In this document: positions 29,270 through 42,177 of the stretch, piece after piece
Numbering within the stretch: position 1 is the first letter of the stretch
Layout: every line of letters begins with the position of its first letter
Assembly: GCA_034770075.1 (NCBI GenBank)
Contig: JAVJAP010000106.1
Location: 1,611,001-1,675,000 of the forward strand
Source of the DNA: Aralia elata
Taxonomy: Eukaryota; Streptophyta; Magnoliopsida; Apiales; Araliaceae
Direction: 5' to 3'
DNA: 64,000 bases
The notes under the pieces: model-generated
The model's database searches: none
What the model was told of the DNA's origin: nothing
Seen by the model: only the letters and a program-made list of their open reading frames with translations
Program-made: the position numbers and the translations under genes

Positions 29270-30131
29270 CTAAACGCTTCAAAGAAGGACATAACGGGAT
29301 GATTCATGAACTATGGAACGAGGTTGGATCAAGTACAGAGGTTATGGAGATGGAGTCTAAGTGTATGAAGCCCATGAACATGTTGCAAATGGAAGTGGCA
29401 AACCAGAACACAAAAGAAATCAGTTTGCATGAAAACAGGCTAGCTTGCCCCAGCGCTAAAACCCAGGCCAAATGTCGCGCCCCAGCCCCGACCAGTTTGG
29501 ACCGCGCCCTGACGCCAAATCCAGGCCAGCAACCGTGCCCCGACGCCAAACCCAGGCCATTTTCCCGCGTCCCAGCGCCAACCCTCTGGATTAGTTGCAG
29601 ATTTTGACTTTCTTAGATTGCGGGATTCCTTTCCCAAAACAGGGAAATTATCTTATTTTTAGTTCCATGTTTTCTGTAATGATGGTTTTCAGTAATTGCT
29701 AGGGTTTGCTTGAATCTAGATTGTTCTCAAGCTTAGTATAAATAGGTTTCATGGTGTAATGGTTTCATAACTTGAATTTTCAGCATTATCAATATTATTG
29801 TGAGTTTGTTTCTCTACTTGTGGTTCTTTGAAGAATTCCTAAGTATTCCATAGTCTTTCTTTGAGATTCATAATTGACTTATCATACGACCATTCATAGT
29901 TGTGTGTGGCGTCTTCTACCGCATCATAGATTACCGCTTCAATATAAGCGAAGGGTCGAGATGTCGTTGGTGTTCATCTAAATACAGAATTCATTATGCA
30001 AGCAATTGTACCAAGATTACCGTCTACATATAGGCGAGGGGTTAAGGTGTTGCAAGCTATCCATCTTATCAACTTATTAGAAACGATCCGAGCGACAACC
30101 ACCTCACGCAAGCGAGTCGTGGTGTATATCA
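29270..30131 (+). repeat. Element A 5' LTR, right part
   Basis: Matches 53438-54299 along its whole length, so it is the part of A's 5' LTR that lies right of the E insertion. The matching stretch includes coding-like sequence (MIHELWNEVGSSTEVMEMES), a GC-rich cluster (29447-29590), a TATA box AGTATAAATAGG (29735-29746) and ends GTGGTGTATATCA. The left part of this LTR is missing, presumably lost with the 5' end of E. Confidence 0.9.
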
Positions 30132-30133
30132 TT

Positions 30134-30146
30134 TGGTATCAAAGCT
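30134..30146 (+). promoter_or_regulatory. Element A primer-binding site
   Basis: TGGTATCAAAGCT, a tRNA-Met type site, begins two bases after the LTR end. It confirms the plus orientation of A. Confidence 0.85.
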
Positions 30147-30555
30147 AAGTTCCTATTAAGTTACTTATCTTTAATTTATTATTGGATTATAGTTATAAAA
30201 AAAAAAGAATTGCAGAAAATTATTATTATTGCTATTATTGGGATTTCATTCGGAAAGGTCATATTTGACGATTGTGAAATTTTGTGGGATATCGTAAGTC
30301 ATACTTGCTATAGTTGTTTTGTGATAAGTCTTATTGAATTAAATAGTAAACTGTGGATATTTGGAGAATTCAAAAAGAACCTATTAGAGAGAACTATGAG
30401 CGGAAAAAGGCAAGAGTAGTGAGATTATTAGAGGGTAAAAGCCTATTTGTGTGATACACGAGCGTTTCATAAATTGTAGACTACATTGTTTGAGCGAAAC
30501 ACGTAAGGGAGTGGTGAGAAACTTATTTTCTACTAACCTTTGTTTTGCAGAAAAT
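30147..30555 (+). other. Element A leader
   Basis: AT-rich leader between primer site and gag. Just before the gag ATG is CCTTTGTTTTGCAG, which resembles a splice acceptor. Nothing else is evident. Confidence 0.5.
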
Positions 30556-31524
30556 ATGTCTAACTCAAGAGATAAGGAAATTGCAAATGAACCTTCTACA
30601 TCGAATTTTGACCCAAAACTCATGATAGAAGCTATGATGAAAGAATTTTCCAGGCAGTTAGGGATGGGTATGGAGCAGGTGCATGATCGCATCGATCAAT
30701 TGAGTGACACTCGAGGGAAACAAACTCAAAACCCTCCGGGTGGGCGTCCGAAAGGAAAGGCACATCAAAAGGAAACTAGGCAAGAGGAGACAAATTACTA
30801 TGATGAAAGATTTAGCGAGGAAGAGGATCGAGAAACTAGTTTTATCCCTAAAAGACAAGTTGTAAGGGATAGAGGTGTTCGAAATCGAGAGAACAACAAC
30901 CTCGATAGCATTAAAATAAAAATTCTCACATTCCAAGGCCGGAGTGATCCCGAGGCATACTTAGAGTGGGAGAAGAAAATGGAGTGGATATTTGATTGTC
31001 ATAACTACTCGAATCTCAAGAAAGTTAGAATTGCCGCTATAGAATTTTCAGATTATGCGGTTACTTGGTGGGATCAATTGATGACCAGTCGAAGGAGGTG
31101 TAGAGAGCGTCCAATAGAGACTTGGGCAGAAATGAAAGTTGTAATGAAAAAGAGGTTTGTGCCAAGCCACTGCTACCGAGATCTGTTTCGAAATTTGCAA
31201 AGCTTAAAACAAGGAAGTAAGAGTGTGGAGGACTACTTCAAGGAGATGGAAATGTTAATGTCAAGGGCCGACATCGACGAGGATATTGAGGCAACTATGG
31301 CCCAATTTTCAGCAGGGTTAAATTGGGAAATTATGGATTTGGTGGAGCGTCAACACTATGTGGTATTGGAGGATATGGTGCATATGGCTATCAAAATAGA
31401 GAAGCCACTTAAGAAGAGAGGTGGCCAGCGAACAAGTCCTACCACGGGATTATCATGGAAGTCCAATAATGTGAAACGTGAGGACAAGCCAACTATTTTC
31501 AAACCAAAGACAGAAATCAAGTAG
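30556..31524 (+). CDS. Element A gag
   Basis: I choose the ATG at 30556 (MSNSRDKEIANEPSTSNFDP); codons upstream are open but have no family resemblance. The Retrotrans_gag domain runs over roughly residues 125-300: DPEAYLEWEKKMEWIFDCHN, VRIAAIEFSDYAVTWWDQL, WAEMKVVMKKRFVPSHCYRDL, LKQGSKSVEDYFKEMEMLM. It forms the particle in gypsy elements. The ORF stops at 31522-31524 before the zinc knuckle, which follows in a decayed form near 31590-31640 (YFKCQGRGHIAN then a stop; the first Cys is lost). Gag domain intact, polyprotein broken. Confidence 0.85.
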   Translation: MSNSRDKEIANEPSTSNFDPKLMIEAMMKEFSRQLGMGMEQVHDRIDQLSDTRGKQTQNPPGGRPKGKAHQKETRQEETNYYDERFSEEEDRETSFIPKRQVVRDRGVRNRENNNLDSIKIKILTFQGRSDPEAYLEWEKKMEWIFDCHNYSNLKKVRIAAIEFSDYAVTWWDQLMTSRRRCRERPIETWAEMKVVMKKRFVPSHCYRDLFRNLQSLKQGSKSVEDYFKEMEMLMSRADIDEDIEATMAQFSAGLNWEIMDLVERQHYVVLEDMVHMAIKIEKPLKKRGGQRTSPTTGLSWKSNNVKREDKPTIFKPKTEIK

Positions 31525-32388
31525 GGAGCGTCTACTCAAGGATTGTAAGGTAAAACCAGTCAACCTTCTACTAATCGTAATCGAGATATTGTATACTTTA
31601 AATGTCAAGGCAGGGGACATATTGCAAATTAAAGCCCAAATCAAAGAACTATGTTGTTACTTGATAATGGAGACATGGAAACCGAGGAAGAAGATAGTGA
31701 CACCGACTCTATGCCATCGATGGAGGAAGATAGAGAGGTTGCTATGCATGGTGAAGTGTTAGTCACACGAAGAATGCTTAGTACACAGGTGAAGGAAGAA
31801 AGTAGTGAACAAAGAGAAAATCTGTTTTATACTAGATGCATAGTGAATGGTAAAATCTGTTGTGTCATGATTGATGGTGGGAGTTATACGAATGTGGTAA
31901 GTATCACTATAGTGGAGAAATTGGGACTTCAAAATCAAAACATCCTCATCTGTATCGATTGCAATGGCTCAATGACAACAACAACATCAAAGTTACCAAG
32001 CAAGTATCAGTACCGTTTACAATTGGGAAGTATGTCGATGAGATTCTATGTGATGTAGTTTCTATGCAGGCGGGTCACTTAGTACTTGGGAGACCTTGGT
32101 AGTTCGATCAGCAAGTAAAGCACGATGGGTTTACTAATGAATATTCTTTTGTTCACAATCAAAGGAAGGTTACCTTGTGTCCTATGTCACCAAAACAGGT
32201 GCATGAGGATCAAATGCATTTATAGAGGGACCATGAAAACAAAAAAACAAAAGGGATAGAAAAAAAGAAAGGAGAAGAGAGAAAAACAAACATATATGCA
32301 AAAAGAGGCGATGTAAGGCGAGCTTTGGATTCTCAAAAGCCAATAATCATACTTCGGTATAAAGAGGCACTTTTGAAAACTAACGCTA
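31525..32388 (+). pseudogene. Element A zinc knuckle remnant and protease
   Basis: The open part 31651-32058 contains an acidic spacer and the retropepsin-like region: LFYTRCIVNGKICCVMIDGGSYTNVVS, where DGGS stands at the active site as usual for this gypsy lineage, then VEKLGLQ. After 32058 frames are broken: a TAG at about 32100 interrupts the GRPW segment (LVLGRPW), followed by the Lys-rich linker (32230-32300) that normally precedes RT. No complete protease. Confidence 0.8.
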
Positions 32389-33059
32389 ATGAATCTTCTT
32401 TGCCTAGTACTGTTTCTTCTCTTTTACAAGATTATCAGGATGTATTTCCCGAAGAACTTCCATAGGGACTACCACCAGTTGGGGGAATTGAGCATCAAAT
32501 TGACTTTGTTCCTGGTGCGACCATTCCAAAACGTAAGGCGTATCGAAGAAATCCCGAGGAGACAAAGGAATTACAGAGATAAGTTGATGATCTAATGAAA
32601 AAAGGGTTCGTAAGGGAGAGCATGAGTCCATGTGCGGTTCCAGTTATCTTAGTGCCCAAAAAGGATGGGAAGTGGCAAATGTGCATAGACTGTTGAGCGG
32701 TAAATAACATCATGGTAAAGTATCGACATCCCATTCCGAGATTAGATGATATGCTAGATGAATTGCATAGATCATGTATATTTTCTAGAATTGATTTAAA
32801 AAGTGGTTATCATCAAATTCGAATGCATGAGGGAGATGAATGGAAAACTGCTTTTAAAACAAAATATGGGTTGTATAAGTGGTTAGTTTTACCTTTTGGT
32901 TTAACCAATGCTCCTAGCACGTTCATGAGATTAATGAACCATTTTTTGCGTTCCTTCATTGGAAAATTTATAGTTGTCTACTTTGATGATATCTTGATCT
33001 ACAACAAGGATTTAGGTGAGCATGCATTGTATATAAAATTTGTCTTAGATGTGCTTTAA
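32389..33059 (+). pseudogene. Element A reverse transcriptase (several breaks)
   Basis: Fragments in order: YQDVFPEELP region (32435-32465), QIDFVPGATIPKRKAYR (32500-32540), PCAVPVILVPKKDGKWQMCIDC then TGA (about 32690), PIPRLDDMLDELHRSCIFSRIDLKSGYHQIRM, TAFKTKYGLYKWLVLPFGLTNAPSTFMRLMN, and catalytic VVYFDDILIYNK at about 32975. Catalytic Asp residues are kept, but at least one stop and frame changes make it inactive. Confidence 0.9.
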
Positions 33060-33666
33060 AAAGAAAAATTGTATGCCAATATAAACAAATGCACATTTTG
33101 TACGGATCGAGTTGTGTTTCTTGGCTTTGTTGTCAGAGTGAAGGGAGTACAGGTTAACGAAGAGAAGATATGTACAATCCGAGAATGGCCAACTCCTACT
33201 AATGTCAGTCAAGTTCGTAGCTTTCATGAACTCACAAGTTTCTATAGACAGTTTGTAAGAAATTTCAGCGAAGTCACAACATCGCTTATTGAAGTAATCA
33301 AAAAGAGTGTGGGATTCAAGTGGGGTGATGCACAGGAAAAGGTGTTTAATTTGATTAAAGAAAAATTGACTAACGCTCCTTTACTTGTATTGCCTAATTT
33401 TACTAAAACCGTTGAAATTGAATGTGATGCTTCAGGTTTTGGAATTGGAGCTGTACTGATGCAAGAAGGAAAACCAGTGGCATATTTCAGCGAGAAGTTG
33501 AGTGGAGCAACTTTGGACTATCCTACTTATGACAAGGAGTTATATGCATTGGTTCGATCGTTGGAGACATGACAACATTACCTGTGGCCTAAAGAATTCG
33601 TGATTCATACGGATCATGAATCGTTGAAATATTTGAATGGCCAGTACAAGTTGAACAAGAGACCTG
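33060..33666 (+). pseudogene. Element A RT end and RNase H, cut by element B
   Basis: Reads NKCTFCTDRVVFLGFVV, REWPTPTNVSQVRSF, IECDASGFGIGAVLMQEGKPVAYFSEKLSG, YDKELYALVRSLET, then TGA (about 33572), then FVIHTDHESLKYLNGQYKLNKR. The RNase H Asp/Glu/Asp motifs are visible. At 33667 B begins; the sequence resumes at 51968 with HARWMEFIETF. ACCTG at 33662-33666 and ACATG at 51968-51972 are the target duplication with one change. Confidence 0.9.
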
Positions 33667-35451
33667 TGTTAGGTTTGTATATTACGCAAGCATGCAATCA
33701 AATTACACAAATAGGGCGGAAGCGTGATAAAACGGATTTTAAAATTTTAATACAAACCATCACCATGATCTATCCTTGTGTTCAATTATCAATTAAACGA
33801 AAGAGAAAGAGAATAAGAACTATACCCTCGTAGATCCAAGCTTCTTCGAGTATAAGTTCAACTCCTAGTCCTTCGTGTTCTCCTCGAATTCCACCGATGA
33901 GATTCCTTCATTTGATCAACATTAGCCACTCAAGTGTTTGGCCTCTAGAGGTGATCCACCAAGTAAGAATAGTTATTCAAGAAGTTAGGTGTTGGCAAAA
34001 CCCTAGTTTCTATCTCTATAGAAATTGTAAGTACTCTCCACAATTTTCATGCAAGAGTGTGTAACCCTAATCTATGATAAGAATCCTCTTATTTATAGAT
34101 GTAGGAATAACCTTTCCCTAAACTATTTAGGATTAGGGTTTCTATTATAATTAAATTCCTTTAATTAATTATGCTCCTAATCCAATTAAGAATTCATGAG
34201 AGAGTACTTCTATTAATTAATTCTCAATCCCTATTAGCAATTAAATAATAGTAATAGTAATAATAATAATAATAAGACTCCTCTTATTAATTTATATTTA
34301 ATATTTCCAAAATATTAAATAATAAATATTAAGCTATTTAATTTATTATTACAATTATGCCATTTACTTCTTAAATAAATATTTTTCTTTTTGTGGTGTG
34401 ACCCTTTAGGTTCTTCATATTAAACCGGTTGTGAATAAATCAATTAGAACAATTCTAATTATATTTAAATAAATAAATTAAACAATTTAATTCATTTAAA
34501 TAAATAATATTTATTCTACAATAAGGGTAAGCCCCCTTAGCGATTAACGACTTTCCAGATAATATAGATTTTAACATTAATCACAAAAGAACCTTTCAGT
34601 GCATAGTTATCGTACAATTCAATCTTTCTACCATACAATGTCCCAATTAAATATAAGATATGGAATTACTGTTAAGTCTTATTTTATTTAATTATATGTA
34701 TTTCGATTCCCAAATGCACAACTCTAAATAATGCAAATTAGAAACTCCTTTCTAATTTCATTCTGCCTTGGCCAAGGACTACTGTGTTGTCATTTATCGA
34801 ATCACATAGGACATTCACATATTTTACTAGACGTGGTAGATTCTTTGTTAATCATTCACCTATCTCCATGTATAACTTATTATACCCAATCATACCCTTT
34901 GAATTACCCTAAAGGTCTTAGGGATATGTCAAAGTATAACTCATCATACACAAGATACTATGATGATCTCAAGTCCAAAGATCACTTGTACTACTATCAC
35001 TAGAGGAATTCCTATTGACAGGCGAGTAAAACTCCATTAGTTATTCCTTAGCGAGTCATGTTTAGTGAACTTATTCTCCAATAAGCACCTACATACTTGA
35101 TTTAGTGTCTCCACACAAATGATTATGAGATCAATCATCCTCTTCCTAAGAGCAAGCAACGTATGTACTAATCTATCCGGATTCACTAATCCTCTTTTAG
35201 TAATCCAACGATTAGGAACGATTTTAGTTCGTGAGTTATCTAGAATTTAGATCTCATTAGCATGATCACCATCATGATTCTAAAAGCATTGCTCAAACCT
35301 ATGGGTTTATCACATTTAATATAATAGCACCATGTAGATAATGTAAAATGCCTTTTAAGAAAATTAATTCTTTTATTAATAAATGAATAAGATTACAAAG
35401 TATATGCTACATCATATCAAATATGATTGGCTTGTGTGCATACTACTTTTA
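33667..35451 (-). repeat. B 3' LTR
   Basis: 1,785 bp, TGTTAGGTTTGTATATTACG to CATACTACTTTTA. The terminal CA of the plus strand has become TA. TATA-like sense CTATAAATAAG at plus 34088-34098. An AAT microsatellite lies at about 34255-34275. The purine tract follows directly at 35452 (sense GCAAGTGAGAGAT). Confidence 0.93.
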
Positions 35452-35803
35452 ATCTCTCACTTGCACTAAAGCCAATCGTCATGGTATCTAATACCCATCT
35501 TCTCTAAGTGACGATCAAACTGCTGTTGTGTTAAAGCTTTAGTAAATGGATCTGCTATGTTGTCTTGAGAGTCCACACGCTCCAGGGTGACATCTCCTCT
35601 TTCAATGATCTCTCTAATCAAATGAAACTGCTACAACACGTGTTTGGATTTTTGATGAAATCTAGGTTCCTTAGCCTGCGCAACAGCTCCGGTGTTGTCA
35701 CAGAATAAAGGTACAACTCCTCTAATGCTAGGAACCACTCCAAGTTCAGTTATGAACTTCTTCATCTAAACTGCTTCCTTTGCAGCTTTACTTGCAGCTA
35801 TGT
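35452..35803 (-). pseudogene. B RNase H C-terminal part and polypurine tract
   Basis: Sense reading: RFHQKSKHVL, IREIIERGDVTLERVDSQDNIADPFTKALTQQQFDRHLEKMG, the usual end of copia RNase H (ADPFTKAL). The sense tract CAAGTGAGAGAT abuts the 3' LTR. The domain is split by solo LTR I; its N-terminal part is at 38581-38850. Confidence 0.85.
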
Positions 35804-38580
35804 TGTAACGACCCCAAAATTCATACAATTCCAACTCTCGACTTCGGTCGTTAACAATACATCCATTTTCTGACTTACAACATTATTCAATGCTAAACTT
35901 AATAAAATGCGGAATAATATTAAACTTTTCAGTTTTCTTTCTTTGCTTTCCCTGAATCATAATCTTTAAACATTTACATAATCTAGAATCATATTTACTT
36001 AATGATTCGCTTCATCAAAGTTATAATAAAAATAAAACTTCAAGATTCAACACCCTTTATACAACGGATAATATTCAATTACAACTCAATACAAATTTAA
36101 CAACTCTACATTTGTTACAATTAATACATTTTCAAATACATCATACCGAACCTTAATCATGGTTCAAAAACATAATTTAAGCTAAAATAATTAATCTGCA
36201 TGCTTTACATCTGAATCATGCCATTCAATTTACCTTGTATCTTTAACCATATTTTAAACCTGCGAAAGTGGTTATTTGCAAGAATGAGCTCGACAGCTCA
36301 GCAAAATCTAACAGTGTGTATACATCACATAACACATAGATAACATGCTCAACGTTTAAATTATAATCATTTGACTAAATAAATCATGCATAATGATCAA
36401 CACTTAACAATTAGAGATTGAGTTTCATAACTCAATCAGCATTCTCTACTTAACAAACGTAGTCATATTTTGACTTGGTCGTCTCATACTTGTAACATAT
36501 ATAAAGTACATCATGCTTATACATCATATGATTAAAATAGTTAATCAATTAATTCACATAACAAATAGGAACTGAAAGACTTGCCTGATTTGTAGATTAT
36601 CAACTACCTTAACCAGCTTATATCTATCTGCACGTCACGTATCCTACACGATATATATAATCATGCACATCATTTATTAGCCACGTAGTAATACTTAATA
36701 TTCATTATACTTAACAATTCATAATCCTTCATTTTTATTATAAACGTTATAAACCTTCATTTTATTGCATCTCGCTTTAATCGACACTTAACCACTGGCT
36801 AAGTTTTAAACTTTGTTCTACACTAGATGCGTAATGGTTATAAGTAATTCTTGTTCAGGGTAATATATGATAACCAAAAAGAAAAGAATTAAAAATAGGA
36901 AAAATTTTCCATTTCTGCAATTCTCGCCTGGGCGAGAAAATTATAACATGAAACCCTCGCTGGGGCGAGCAAATTATAACGTGAAACTCTCGCCGGGGCG
37001 AGCTCTCGCTGGGGCGAGAAATTCCCTAACAAAAACCTCGTCGGGGCGAGACATCTGATTTCCAGATTCTGCAGTTCGCGAACTGCAGAATTACAAAGCC
37101 AAAAATTCTCAATTCCTTCATCCAATAGGCAATTTACGCATACCCAGACATCGTACATAATGTAAAACTAAAACCTAACATGTGTACAGTGATTCTAACA
37201 ACATAAATTGCTTAAATAACAAATTTTAAAGACCCAAAATCAAAGTTCATGCTAATAATTGAACAAATTTAATGAATCAAACTCTCACGAATTCGTTTCT
37301 CCACCAATTTGATTGATTCAACTTGCAACGTTTTCGTTTCTCAGAATACTAACACAATCTATTATCAATTACAGACTTTATACATGAATTAACTATTAAT
37401 TTTAGTCTCAAAATAGACTAAAATATACATATTACTACAAAACTCAATTTTCTTCTTCTAATTCATGTTTTCATGAATTTGATAACTCCAAAATTATATA
37501 TATAAACACCAAATAACGGATTAAGCATGCTTATAAACATATATTACCAATACTTCATCAAATCCTTTAACCAAAAATTCATTTTAAAGAAAACTCAATG
37601 AATATGAAATTAACAATTTAAAGCTAGATTATTACATTTGATTTTTGCTTAGGTTATCTAGATGATGACAAGAATTGCTTGCTAAATCTTCTTTCTTCTC
37701 TTGATTTCTCAAGTGCCTTCTCAATTTCACAGAGAATCCTTTTTCTCTCACTTTCTCTCTTCCTCCCTTCTCTGTGTTCTCTCTTCTCCAGACTTAGGAG
37801 AATAACGTAAAAATTAAAATAAAACCTCTCCTTTAGTCAGTTACAAAAACAAAGGGTCTCTAGGTCATGTTTGGCTAGAACCCAATATATATATTTTTTA
37901 ATATGATAAATCATGTCACACTTAAATATAATTTTATTTAATAAAATAATTTTGTTTAATAAAATCATCTCATTTAATAAATTACCAACATCTATGCATA
38001 ATAAAACACGCATCAAATATAAAAATATTTATATTCACCTTACTTAATATTCTTATACAAATAAATTATCACACAATATTCTCATCAAATATTTATTTTA
38101 TTAAATAAACATCCCGATTAAAATATTTATTCTACTCAATAATTATTTTATCCATTTACGAAATTCACAATCGTAACACATTAACACGTAACATATTTAT
38201 ATGTAATACATTACTCTATCATTTTATTAATATAATTATATTCTCATTAATTCCTTAGTTTAATTAAATAAATCACTCACATTATTATGAAATTTAATTC
38301 ACAATAATTTTCATTGTTCACAAAACATAACAATCAAATTATATTATTTCTCAATATAATTTCAACTTTCTAATATTCCTTCTTTTCATTCAATAGTTTA
38401 ATTAACTATTAAACCTCGTTTCACAAATATACGAATATATAATTCTCTTCACATTAAAACATATATTTCACAAAATATATATCACATATACTCATACACA
38501 AAACTCAAAACGTCACATAATAAGAATTTTCTATTTGCTAAATTCTTATTTAATAATTTCTGAAAATTCGGGTTGTCACA
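35804..38580 (-). mobile_element. Solo LTR I (gypsy type, 2.78 kb)
   Basis: Starts TGTAACGACCCC and ends GGGTTGTCACA, flanked by TATGT at 35799-35803 and 38581-38585. It interrupts copia RNase H (EAEYIAA/SKAAKEAV). No PBS, purine tract or ORF is inside, so it is a solo LTR. Minus orientation is inferred from resemblance to J, which has a PBS. It holds a perfect hairpin TGAGCT-CGAC-AGCTCA (36285-36300) and five GC palindromes of the CTCGCCGGGGCGAG type (36925-37055). The stretch 37720-37800 is rich in CT. ORFs within are spurious. Confidence 0.93.
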
Positions 38581-39927
38581 TATGTACTCTGCCTCTATCA
38601 CTAAATCAGCAACTGTTTGCTACTTGGAACTTTTCCAACTCACTGTGCCACCATTTAAGGTAAACACTACCCTGAAACGGATTTACTATCATCTTGGTCC
38701 GTTTGAAAACTTGAGTCTGTATAGCCCTCTAGTTTCAATTCAGACCCACTGTAGACAAGAAATACATCCTTAGTTCTTCTCAAGTACTTTAGGATGTTTT
38801 TCACTACCTTCTAGTGCTCTTCTCCTGGATTCGACTATTATCTGCTTATTACACTAAGTGCATCAGCGACATCTAGTCTAGTACATATCATACCGTATAT
38901 GATAGATCCTATTTCTGAAGCATAAGGAATCTTACTCATACGGTCTCTCTCCTTAAGTGTCTTTGGGGCCTGTTTCTTGGAGAGATGTATTCCCTGGCTC
39001 ATCGGCATGAGATCTCTCTTGGAATCTTCCATGCTAAACTTCTTTAGCATCGAGTCCATGTACTTTCCTTGGGTCAAGCCCAGCGTCCTTTTAAATCTAT
39101 CTATATAGATCTTTATCCCCAAAATATAGGATGCCTCCCCAAGTCCTTCATTGAGAAGTGTTTAGATAACCAAACTTTAATCGACTGTAGCATAGGAACA
39201 TCATTCCCTATCAGTAATATATCATCAACATATAATACAAGGAATGAAATAGCGCTCCCACTAACCTTCTTGTACACACAAGGTTCATCCTCATTTTTGA
39301 TAAAATCAAACTTTTTGATTATCTCATCAAAACGGATGTTCCATCCTCGAGAAGCTTGCTTCAATCCATAAATGGATCGTTGTAGCTTACAGACTTGGTT
39401 TATTCTAACCGTTGAAACAAAACCCTCTGGCTGTATCATATATACACTCTCCTCAAGCTCTCCATTGAGGAAGGCCATTTTCACGTCCATTTGCCAGATT
39501 TCGTAGTCATAATAAGCTGCAATTGCAAGCAAAATCCAAAAGGACTTAAGCATTGCTACTGGTGAGAAGGTTTCATCATAGTCAACTCCTTGTCTTTGTT
39601 TGAAACCTTTTGCAACCAGTCGGGCCTTATAGGTCTCTACCTTGCTGTTCGCTTAGTCTTTCTCTTAAAGACCCATTTGCACCCAATAGGCTTAATACCC
39701 TCAGGTGGTGAAACCAAAGTCCATACTTTGTTTTCATACATGGAGTCCATCTCGGATTTCATGGATTCAAACCATTTCTCTGAGTCTTTACTACTCATAG
39801 CCTCTTCGTAAGTCAATAGATCATCATCTCTTATGATGTGTACCTCATCATCATCCTCTATGATGAATCCCATACCTATCAGGTATCTTCGGTACTCTTC
39901 CAGATTTACGAATAGGTTGTGGTACAT
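38581..39927 (-). pseudogene. B reverse transcriptase and start of RNase H
   Basis: Read from right to left: TYEEAMSSKDSEKWFESMKSEMDSMYENKVWTLV (about 39810-39720), KPIGCKWVFKRKTK, then a break near 39640, LAIAAYYDYEIWQMDVKMAFLNGEL, RSIYGLKQASRGWNIRFDE, and catalytic FLVLYVDDILLIGN at about 39220. LGLTQGKYMDSMLKKFSM and YASEIGSIIYGMICTRLDVADAL follow, and then RNase H to 38581. The copia YVDD core is kept, but there are stops and frameshifts at about 39113 and 38838. Confidence 0.9.
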
Positions 39928-41107
39928 TAGGTTCTTCCACTTGGCCAGGTACCTGACTTTGATCCGTTATATTTTGTGGTTTTTGAATTTCTTCAAGATA
40001 TATCTTACTCCCACTGACCCCTCCAAGGATAAACTCATTTTTTAAGAAGGTAGCATGTTTCGCAACAAACACCTTTTGATGTGTAGGATGATAAAAATAA
40101 TACCCTAATGTTTCTTTAGGGTATCTCACAAATCTACACTTGTTGGATCTAGTTTGCAGCTTATCATTCTCAAATATTTTGACATAAGCTGGACAACCCC
40201 AAGTCTCAACATGCTTAAGACTAGGCTTCCTCCCTGTCCATAACTCATATGGAGTCTTTGGGACGGATTTGGTAGGTACCTTGTTAAGTAAATATGTAGC
40301 CGTTTCTAGGGCATAACCCTAGAAGGATATTAGAAGGTCGGTAATACTCATCATGGAACGAACTATGTCCAACAATGTTCGATTTCTCCTTTTAGAGACA
40401 CCATTCAACTTTGGCATCCCTGATGGAGTCCATTGTGAGATTATACCATTTTCTTTGAGACAATTGAGAAACTCATTGGTTAAATATTCCCCTCCTCGAT
40501 CCGATCGAAGAATTTTAATACTTTTACCAGTTTGCTTCTCTACTTCACTTCTGAATTCTTTGAACTTTTCAAACGATTCAGATTTGTATTTCATTAAATG
40601 CACATATCCAAATCTAGAATAATCATCAGTAAAAGTAATAAAATAAGAATACCCTCCTCGTGCATTCGTTGTCATAGGTCCACATACGTCTGTGTGTACC
40701 AACGCTAACAACTTTGTAACCCTTTCTCCTTTTCCACTAAAAGGAGATTTAGTCATTTTACCCAGGAGACAAGATTCACAAGTTGGATATGATTCGTAAT
40801 CAGATAGCTCTAAAAGCCCATCTTTATGCAACTTGATTAATCTTGTATCATTGATATGACTGAGTCTACAGTGCCACATAAAGGTATAATTAACATCATC
40901 TCTTTTTCTTTTCTTAATTTGTTCAATTTGAAGTATATTTTTATGCAAGTCAAGTATGTAAAGTCCATTCAGTAAATTGCCAACACTATATAAAACATTT
41001 TTATTATAAATAGAACAACTGTTGTTCTTTATTATAATATCAAACCATCCATATCTAATACAAAAATTGAAATAATGTTTATAATGAGTGTTGGAACATA
41101 ATAACAA
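39851..41107 (-). pseudogene. B pre-integrase, integrase and linker
   Basis: From right: FMWHCRLSHINDTRLIKLHKDG and CESCLLGKM (zinc-binding), HTDVCGPMTTNARGGYSYF (first Asp), ILRSDRGGEYL (second Asp), GVSKRRNRTLLD (Glu expected family E is K in this copy), ending at a stop where the left-hand copia copy reads Trp (SFWGYALETA). It then continues through SVPKTPYELW, FVAKHATFLKNEFI, SGSKIYLEEIQKPQ, and RKSGRVPKIPDRYG. The Glu-to-Lys change and stops mean it is inactive. Confidence 0.88.
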
Positions 41108-42177
41108 TTATTTAAACTAATGGACTTGCCCGTAGGCAGTGCTAAACAATAAGTTCCTACAGCTAATGCAATAATCTTTGCTCCATTTCCCACTCGTAGG
41201 ACGACTTCATCCTTGTTCAGCTTTCTACTTCTGCTTAGTCCCTGCATATTATTACATATGTGAGAACTACAACCGGTATCTAATACCCAAGTAGAATTTT
41301 GACTTTCAGAAAAATTAATTTCAATCATGAACAAACCTAGATCGGAAGTCGAAGCTTCTCCAAGCTTCTTTTGGTCCGCAAGATACTCCTTGCAGTTCCT
41401 CTTCCAGTGTCCCGACTTATTGTAATGGTAGCAAATTCCTTTATTATCTGGATCAGGTTTCTTTTTATCCTTTCTCTTCGCCTTGCCATTAGCCTTCTTG
41501 TTTTTCTTCTTTTTAGAAGATACTTTGGGCCTCTTCCTTTTCTTGGAAGAATCATCCACTAGTAAGACTTGGTTCTTATTAGATGAGAAGTGACCTTCAG
41601 CAGTTTTTAGCATGTTAAGTAACTCAGGCAAGCTGACGTCCAACTTATTCATGTGAAAATTCACAACAAATTATGAGAAGGTGTCCGGGAGTGACTGCAA
41701 GATCAAATCTTGACTTAACTCCCCATCCATCACGAACCCAAGTTGTCCAAGTTGTTCAATTAGATTGATTATCTTAAGGACATGAGTCTCAACGGCAGTG
41801 CCCTCGGTCATACGAGATCGGAAGAGCTCCTTAGATATCTGATATCTAGCAGTCATACTTTGCTCACCATACAACTCTTTGAGGTGCAGCAATATAGTAG
41901 AAGTATCCATAGTTTCATGCTGACGCTGAAGCTCGTTACTCATGGATGCGAGCATGATGCATTGAGCCAAGATTGCATCACCTTGCCACTTTATGAAAGT
42001 AGCAATCTCTTCCTCAGAGGCTATTTCTGTAACATTTGCAGGGACTGGCGAATTTAGGACATAAGAAATCTTTTTAGCAGTGAGAACAATTCTCAGATTC
42101 CTTAACCAGTCAATGTAATTCGGTCCGGTCAGTTTGTTAGCATCAAGTATGCTACGCAGTGATAGTGAGTTTGACAT
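41032..42177 (-). pseudogene. B gag and protease
   Basis: The probable start is MSNSLSLRSILDANKL at 42177. Gag domain: NYIDWLRNLRIVLTAKK, ILAQCIMLASMSNELQ, LKELYGEQSMTARYQI, DLILQSLPDTFS, then a TAA at about 41668 (CAA in the left-hand copy). LPELLNMLKTAEGHFSS, a Lys-rich tract and a knuckle CYHYNKSGHWKRNC follow; the second Cys is Tyr. Protease: STWVLDTGCSSHICNNM. The two open pieces are 41671-42216 and 41032-41664. Confidence 0.9.

Noticed and set aside
36867..37158. Short ORFs with SPGRA-type repeats in solo LTR I
   Set aside because: Translations of the five GC palindromes.
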